Source of the DNA: GCA-020343675 sp964462945
Lineage (GTDB): Bacteria; Planctomycetota; Phycisphaerae; Sedimentisphaerales; Anaerobacaceae
NCBI GenBank assembly: GCA_964462945.1
Contig: CAYWZW010000111.1
Coordinates: 1 to 10,814 of the forward strand
DNA: 10,814 nt
Direction: 5' to 3'
Part shown: in pieces, positions 7,294 through 10,814 of the stretch
Position numbering within the stretch: the stretch's first letter is position 1
Layout: every line of letters begins with the position of its first letter
Notes under the pieces: model-generated
Told to the model about the DNA's origin: nothing
Seen by the model: the letters and a program-made list of their open reading frames with translations, nothing else
The model's database searches: none
Made by a program: the position numbers and the translations under genes

Positions 7294-8037
7294 ATGAGTG
7301 AGAAAACTAATGGACAATTCAGGGGCCGGGCGTTCGTTTCCGTTCTTGCGGGTTTCACATTTGTCGCGATGGCCGTGACGGGACTGGTGATGTTCTTCGC
7401 CCCATCGTGCCGAATCGCCCGCGACACGTCCTGGACCGTCTGGGGCTACGACAGGGACCAATGGACCGCTGTACACGTGTGGTTCAGTATCGCCTTTGTC
7501 GGAGCCTCGATGCTCCACATTTACCTCAATTGGGCGGCGCTGACGACCTACTTCAAGACGAAACTCCACCGGGGTCTTGCTTTCAGGACCGAGTGGATCG
7601 CGGCGCTGGTGATCTGCGGCGTCATCGGCCTCGGAACGATCTATGAATTAGCGCCTTTTTCATCGCTTACGGCATGGAAAGAGACATTCAAACGCGGTGA
7701 AGGCGGTTCGGGAGCAGGGGGGCAAGGCTGGCGCGGAGGCAGAGCCTCCCTCCAGCAGGCTCAGAGCTACTTCGGCTCGCCTGCAAGGATCGCAGCCGGC
7801 AACTCACGCGACCTTGAGTGCCAAGCACAGTCTCCTATTCAAAGCACGGCCCCATACGGGATGGGGCAAAAAACGCTCAAACAGTTCTGCTCCGACGAAG
7901 GGATTGAATTGTCGTGGGCCGTCTCGCACCTGCGAAACGAGGGCTTCACGGCGCGAGAGGCGATGACCATGCGGGAAATCGCCGACGGCGCCGGTGTTCA
8001 TCCGCGTGAACTCCGCACCATCCTGCAAGCCAGGTGA
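7294..8037 (+). CDS. DUF4405-type membrane protein with C-terminal helical domain
   Basis: The 247-residue protein starts with three hydrophobic helices (about residues 14-36, 58-80, 101-120), as in DUF4405 proteins, a family thought to be small haem-binding cytochromes of electron-transfer systems. H61 and H75 in the second helix (AVHVWFSIAF, SMLHIYLNW) are candidate haem ligands. After SSLTAWKETF comes a low-complexity linker (about 135-188), then a soluble domain, GMGQKTLKQFCSDEGIELSWAV to ADGAGVHPRELRTILQAR, which recurs at the C-terminus of relatives. The linker looks longer than usual and contains a perfect palindrome (7735-7749), so it may have taken up a repeat. Start ATG 7294 has AGGAG eight bases upstream. 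It is convergent with the metal-sensor gene 19 bases away. Its redox partner is not in the window, and the haem function is inferred from the family. Confidence 0.75.
   Translation: MSEKTNGQFRGRAFVSVLAGFTFVAMAVTGLVMFFAPSCRIARDTSWTVWGYDRDQWTAVHVWFSIAFVGASMLHIYLNWAALTTYFKTKLHRGLAFRTEWIAALVICGVIGLGTIYELAPFSSLTAWKETFKRGEGGSGAGGQGWRGGRASLQQAQSYFGSPARIAAGNSRDLECQAQSPIQSTAPYGMGQKTLKQFCSDEGIELSWAVSHLRNEGFTAREAMTMREIADGAGVHPRELRTILQAR
7735..7749. repeat. palindrome within the DUF4405 linker coding sequence
   Basis: GGAGGC (7735-7740), loop AGA, GCCTCC (7744-7749) is a perfect stem of six. It is read in frame as part of WRGGRASLQQ. GGAGGC-rich palindromes of this shape occur as dispersed repeats in several bacterial genomes, so this may be a captured repeat unit. 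Its full extent is not clear from one copy. Confidence 0.45.
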
Positions 8038-8054
8038 TGCCGGCTGCCGGTATC
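8036..8054. terminator. hairpin between convergent genes, possible bidirectional terminator
   Basis: GATGCCGGC (8036-8044) and GCCGGTATC (8046-8054) are complementary except for one G-T wobble. The hairpin starts on the DUF4405 stop codon and ends three bases before the end of the sensor gene. It lacks a clear T-run on either strand, so its role as a terminator is uncertain. Confidence 0.35.
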
Positions 8055-8056
8055 GC

Positions 8057-8938
8057 TCACTCTTGGTCGCCAAGAGGGGGGATCTGGCGCCGGCACAGGC
8101 CAATCAACCATTTCTGCTGGTCGGCGGTCAGGTACGGCCTCAGCACTAACACATGCCGGGCGATACGCCGCTCGATCTGGCTGTGGGCCGAAATCAGCTT
8201 ATCGATCTGTTGCAGTAATCCATCGTTCCTGGTCTGAGAATCCTCGAACACGGCAAGCAGCTTTGCCCGTTCAGCTAACAAAGCATCGCGAAGGCGTGCC
8301 GCATCCGCTTCAAAGTCCGGGTCGTGCTGTTGTGCGATCAGGGTCTGCTCCTGGGTCAATCTCAAGTACTGAGCTAAGCCGCCTCTGAGCCTGCGACGCT
8401 GCCCATAACCCATTCCGTCGTCGCCGCCATACCCGCGGCCACCACCCGCCCCCCGGCCCGCTCCGGAGCCATCCCGCGGGCCCATTCGACTGCCGCCGCC
8501 GTACCCGGCGCCTCGGCCGCGTCCGCCGCCTATCGGTCCGCGAACGGTCTCGGCACAAAGATCCATCAGTCGCTCGCGCTGGGCCGTCGGCAATTCTGAG
8601 CGAAGCGCGGCAATGTGCTCGCCGACCCGTCTGAGCAAATGCTCGTGAGCGGCAATGACGGTCTCGACTTGAGCGAGGATCGCGTCGTCCGGCGTGCACG
8701 GATCTTCAATGGCCCCCGCCAGGCTCTTCTGCTTTTCCAGCAGTGCCTCGATCAGTATGTTGGCCTCCCTGTTGAAGCTCTCTTCAAGGGCGACGACGGA
8801 GGGGGGAGCATCGCTGAGCCACCGGACGGGTTGTTCGGCCTTCTGGGTCGCAATTGCTGCCAGACGCGCGATGAAGAATGAAATCACGCCGGATATGAGT
8901 ACCACAACTATCAGAATGATGGCTCTGTTTCGAGTCAT
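8057..8938 (-). CDS. membrane-anchored CnrX/Spy-like metal sensor with duplicated sensor domain
   Basis: This 293-residue protein has an N-terminal membrane anchor (about residues 6-29, IILIVVVLISGVISFF), so the rest should be periplasmic. Two homologous helical domains follow: about 45-131 and about 189-284. Both share the pattern L..ER/EKxKxLxxxxED, IxAHxxxxRRxxxH, LRxxLTxxQxxxLxxLC. The spacing H98-x9-H108-x19-C128 is repeated exactly in H252-x9-H262-x19-C282. LTQEQ and LTADQQ resemble the LTxxQ motif of Spy/CpxP proteins. Between the copies is a Gly/Arg-rich linker (about 134-187). The family (heavy-metal resistance/CnrX-like) binds metals or unfolded proteins and controls an ECF sigma factor through its anti-sigma partner. 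The ATG at 8938 overlaps the anti-sigma stop by four bases (ATGA, 8935-8938); the frame is open to 9001, but only the shorter start gives a proper signal anchor. The metal and any direct contact with the anti-sigma protein are inferred. Confidence 0.7.
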   Translation of the reverse strand: MTRNRAIILIVVVLISGVISFFIARLAAIATQKAEQPVRWLSDAPPSVVALEESFNREANILIEALLEKQKSLAGAIEDPCTPDDAILAQVETVIAAHEHLLRRVGEHIAALRSELPTAQRERLMDLCAETVRGPIGGGRGRGAGYGGGSRMGPRDGSGAGRGAGGGRGYGGDDGMGYGQRRRLRGGLAQYLRLTQEQTLIAQQHDPDFEADAARLRDALLAERAKLLAVFEDSQTRNDGLLQQIDKLISAHSQIERRIARHVLVLRPYLTADQQKWLIGLCRRQIPPLGDQE

Positions 8939-9414
8939 TGTTGGTTTGATCCGCTCGGAGCGTCCTCCTGCAACACCGTCCAGGTCAGCTCGCTCGACCA
9001 TTCGAACCCCAGCGCGGCGATGTATCGCGGCCCATTCTCGGCGGTGGGGGTATCCGCTGCATTTCGCGCAGCGCTGTACCTGCCCAGCAGATGGCCGCCG
9101 GCAACCGCGATAACGATTGCCGCCGCGACGCGCAGCGCCGCCACCATGGACTTTCTAAATGGGATGAGCACCGTTCGCCGGGGCTGTTGATCGGGTTGGC
9201 TTTCTGCGGCCAGCGTCTCAATACGGCTGGCCACCGGGTGTGCGGAGGTATCAACCCGCCACTTACCCAATGCGTTCCATACCGCAGACGTATCCTGGTA
9301 TCGGCTCGCACAGGCACCGCACGTGGCTATATGCTGACGGACGTGCTCGTTTTCCGGCGTCGTGAGCTTGCCCGCGACGTAGTCCAGCAATTTTATATCG
9401 GTTATATGCTCCAT
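8935..9414 (-). CDS. zinc-finger (ZAS) transmembrane anti-sigma factor
   Basis: The 159-residue protein has the ZAS signature near its N-terminus: H28-x3-C32-x2-C35 (QHIATCGACASRY), preceded by DYVAGKLTTPENEHV as in zf-HC2 domains. This cytoplasmic domain holds an ECF sigma factor inactive. One membrane helix (about residues 91-110, VAALRVAAAIVIAVAGGHLL) follows a basic stretch, leaving a C-terminal tail of about 49 residues outside the cytoplasm that could meet the sensor. It lies 46 bases downstream of the sigma gene and overlaps the sensor gene by four bases, so the three are one transcription unit. AGGA sits only a few bases before the ATG at 9414. The partner is assigned from gene order, not from a residue-level match. 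Confidence 0.85.
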   Translation of the reverse strand: MEHITDIKLLDYVAGKLTTPENEHVRQHIATCGACASRYQDTSAVWNALGKWRVDTSAHPVASRIETLAAESQPDQQPRRTVLIPFRKSMVAALRVAAAIVIAVAGGHLLGRYSAARNAADTPTAENGPRYIAALGFEWSSELTWTVLQEDAPSGSNQQ

Positions 9415-9460
9415 AATTCCTGCCCGTTGTTAAACGAATTCAAAGCCCCTGCACTGCGGT

Positions 9461-10018
9461 CTATTCGACAAATTTTTTCACTTTTGCCAGCTTGCCTCTG
9501 AGATTTGCGTATGCCCTGACCAGCAGCGACTCCACCGCGGACTGGGTCCAGCCCGTGACTTCGCTGATCTGGGCGTGGTTCAATCCATCGTACCGATAGA
9601 GTATTATAGCCACTCGCTGCCGCTCCGGCAGCTCTTGAACGGCCCCTCTGACCAATTCGGCCACTTCCTTTCTTTCCGTGGGATCCCCATTTGTTGTGGA
9701 TAGTCCTTCCGGAGCGACAGAGTCCAGCGGCGCCCCGGCTTTCGCCCACCTGCGTTGTTCATCGAGGCAAAGATTCACAACGATCCGGTAGAGCCACGTC
9801 GTAAATTTGGCGTCCGGCCGATAGTGCTTTGCCGCCCGATACACCCTCAAGAATGTTTCCTGCGCCACATCTTCAGCCAGGTCCCAGCGACCCAGCGTCC
9901 GAAACGCAAGCTCCAGGACTCTTGCCTGGTGTCTCTCGGCGAGCTGGCCCAGCGCAGGCGTATCCCCGCTCGCAAGACGAGCCATCAATTCGGCGTCGTT
10001 GGGCTTCTCATTTGTCAT
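9461..10018 (-). CDS. ECF-type RNA polymerase sigma factor (sigma-70 family)
   Basis: This 185-residue protein has only regions 2 and 4, as ECF sigma factors do. Region 2 covers about residues 22-95, with the core-binding and -10 recognition segment DLAEDVAQETFLRVYRAAKHY and FTTWLYRIVVNLCLDEQRR. Region 4 covers about residues 125-178, with the helix-turn-helix ISEVTGWTQSAVESLLVRAYANLR that reads the -35 element. The linker between them is short. It directs RNA polymerase to a stress regulon until bound by the anti-sigma protein encoded next. The ATG at 10018 has no strong Shine-Dalgarno sequence; the frame begins MTNEKPNDAELMARLASGD, a usual beginning for this group. The upstream promoter is sigma-70-like, so basal expression may not depend on the factor itself. 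Its regulon cannot be seen in the window. Confidence 0.93.
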   Translation of the reverse strand: MTNEKPNDAELMARLASGDTPALGQLAERHQARVLELAFRTLGRWDLAEDVAQETFLRVYRAAKHYRPDAKFTTWLYRIVVNLCLDEQRRWAKAGAPLDSVAPEGLSTTNGDPTERKEVAELVRGAVQELPERQRVAIILYRYDGLNHAQISEVTGWTQSAVESLLVRAYANLRGKLAKVKKFVE

Positions 10019-10061
10019 GACTGAAGAATATGCTCGGCGGCACTTTCAGAAACACGTGCCC

Positions 10062-10091
10062 ATTATACGACTGCTCGATGGTCGCGTTCAA
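10062..10091 (-). promoter_or_regulatory. sigma-70-like promoter of the sigma/anti-sigma/sensor operon
   Basis: On the minus strand, TTGAAC (10091-10086) is followed after 18 bases by a perfect TATAAT (10067-10062). The predicted start lies near 10055, leaving about 37 untranslated bases before the ATG at 10018. The -10 is exact and the -35 matches four of six. Confidence 0.6.
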
Positions 10092-10092
10092 C

Positions 10093-10105
10093 AGAATCCG
10101 ATTCT
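10093..10105. promoter_or_regulatory. 13-bp inverted repeat next to the -35 element, possible operator
   Basis: AGAATC, one base, GATTCT forms a perfect inverted repeat ending one base from the predicted -35 hexamer. Its position suits a regulator binding just upstream of RNA polymerase. No regulator gene with a known matching site lies nearby, so this is a candidate only. Confidence 0.35.
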
Positions 10106-10320
10106 TAAGAAAAAGCCAAAGATGTACACCGGGTCGGTTCGTTAAAGACATGACTGAGACATGTTCCGGGACCGTACGTCGAATGTCACGAACAGATTGA
10201 GCTCGCAAATGTCAAGGCATTGATTAAGAAATTTTTGGGCTGAAAGGCACTCCCTTGGCAGTTCAAACTCACGGCCAACGCGGATGTTTAGCCTGCATTT
10301 GTGATTAACCGCAGACGCCG

Positions 10321-10340
10321 TCCTGAGCGCAGTCGAAGGA
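10321..10340. repeat. dispersed intergenic repeat unit
   Basis: TCCTGAGCGCAGTCGAAGGA is a member of a repeat (TCCTGAGCGAAGTCGAAGGA type) that I recognise as scattered through intergenic DNA of many unrelated bacterial genomes. Read through in the wrong frame it gives the tell-tale RTPSTALRTA peptide. Only one copy is in the window. Confidence 0.6.
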
Positions 10341-10503
10341 GTCCGCATAGACCGATGAGAAGGCAGCGATTGTATCTCTGTGCTGTGCAGTGAGTTATAC
10401 AAGAACAAGGTCCGCCAACGCGGCGTTCTCGCCCGTGAGAAATGCAGGTTAAGTCATGCCGGCAACAGAACGGCGATGAAACGCGGGCTCCAAACAGGCG
10501 GAA

Positions 10504-10731
10504 TTACTGCTGCTCGAGCGCGCGAAAAGTACCTGTTTCTTCAACAATCACCGGATAACCTTCGACACTGGACGCGATTTTACCCCGCAGCTTCTGTGCT
10601 TTGACAGATACAAGAATCTTGATACAAGGCTTACCTTTGAAAAGCCCGATTGCGGTTCCTTCGACCCCGGGACTCGCCATCCATTCATCCGTGTGCGCTT
10701 CCTGGACCTGCTCAATAGTTCGTTTCGGCAT
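10504..10731 (-). CDS. small conserved protein of unknown function
   Basis: The 75-residue product begins MPKRTIEQVQEAHTDEWMA, continues with GVEGTAIGLFKGKPCIKI, and ends with SVEGYPVIVEETGTFRAL. The pattern GVxGxxIGxxxGKPxIKIxV...VEGYPVxVEETG is familiar to me from small stand-alone proteins and from the N-terminal part of some trypsin-like protease homologues, but no activity can be assigned. No signal peptide or membrane helix is present, so it should be cytoplasmic. The ATG at 10731 is chosen because AAAGGA lies six bases upstream (10738-10743) and the family-like sequence starts there; the frame is open to 10779. It is on the same strand as the sigma operon, but a 485-base gap with its own promoter lies between them. 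Confidence 0.75.
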   Translation of the reverse strand: MPKRTIEQVQEAHTDEWMASPGVEGTAIGLFKGKPCIKILVSVKAQKLRGKIASSVEGYPVIVEETGTFRALEQQ

Positions 10732-10737
10732 ATAGTA

Positions 10738-10743
10738 TCCTTT
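10738..10743 (-). promoter_or_regulatory. ribosome binding site deciding the start of the small conserved gene
   Basis: AAAGGA on the minus strand ends six bases before the ATG at 10731. This favours the 75-residue product over the 91-residue frame that starts at 10779. Confidence 0.7.
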
Positions 10744-10814
10744 CTCAATACAGCCGGTAAGACTAAGGCACTCTAACAAAACCTAAAGATTGAGTAGTGG
10801 TTTGTCCGATGCAA

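Larger units (their letters stand above)
10019..10503. other. 485-bp intergenic region upstream of the sigma operon
   Basis: The right-to-left layout is: downstream region of the small conserved gene, a dispersed repeat at 10321-10340, a weak inverted repeat ACATG/CATGT (10148-10152, 10160-10164), the 13-bp inverted repeat and the sigma-operon promoter. Open frames on both strands here have no recognisable domain and no ribosome binding site. I see no tRNA or known RNA family. Confidence 0.5.

Noticed and set aside
8615..9113. Plus-strand frames over the sensor and anti-sigma genes
   Set aside because: They are GC-rich shadow frames; the minus-strand products have clear domains and overlapping start/stop codons.
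10142..10408. 88-codon minus-strand frame containing RTPSTALRTA
   Set aside because: That peptide comes from reading through the dispersed repeat; there is no ribosome binding site and no domain.

Overview
The window reads as chromosomal DNA from a planctomycete-like bacterium, probably of the Phycisphaerae/Sedimentisphaerales type. This is inferred from a multi-module GLUG-repeat protein with the characteristic CFWDMETSG and GKDYPHLVWE signatures, a zinc-finger anti-sigma/ECF pair, a DUF4405 protein, and worn-down IS256 and IS3 remnants. No rRNA, tRNA or single-copy marker gene is present, so the taxonomy is inference only. No CRISPR array or recognisable defence system was seen.

Left part (1-4894): a scrapyard of broken genes. 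A 5'-truncated IS256-family transposase (41-1036) keeps its DDE residues but carries an in-frame 24-bp palindromic insertion. After an AT-rich gap comes an FkbM-type methyltransferase (1448-2254), cut inside its SAM-binding domain by the left end of an IS3-family element. That element is itself cut after about 280 bp, inside orfA, and joins directly to the middle of an antisense GLUG-repeat gene (about 2536-3835), which also has an amber stop. The GLUG fragment in turn joins to a CapK/phenylacetate-CoA-ligase-like gene that has lost its 5' end and has a frameshift. The FkbM and CapK fragments and the sugar genes to the right point to a former polysaccharide (EPS or O-antigen) locus that has been invaded and rearranged.

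Middle (4938-6898, minus strand): an intact two-gene operon, gmd followed by fcl with a 4-bp ATGA overlap. It would convert GDP-D-mannose to GDP-4-keto-6-deoxymannose and then to GDP-L-fucose.

Right part (7294-10731): a DUF4405 three-helix membrane protein (plus strand) is convergent with a minus-strand operon. The operon order is ECF sigma factor, zinc-finger (ZAS) anti-sigma factor, and a membrane-anchored CnrX/Spy-like metal-sensor protein. The sensor is the most interesting protein here. It contains two copies of the sensor domain in one chain, both with the spacing H-x9-H-x19-C, joined by a Gly/Arg-rich linker. The arrangement suggests envelope or metal-stress signalling comparable to CnrYXH. 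Upstream of the sigma gene there is a good sigma-70-like promoter next to a 13-bp inverted repeat, then a 485-bp gap holding a dispersed repeat, then a small conserved protein (10504-10731).

A recurring theme is short palindromic or dispersed repeats: one inside the transposase reading frame, one inside the DUF4405 linker, and one in the intergenic region near 10321.
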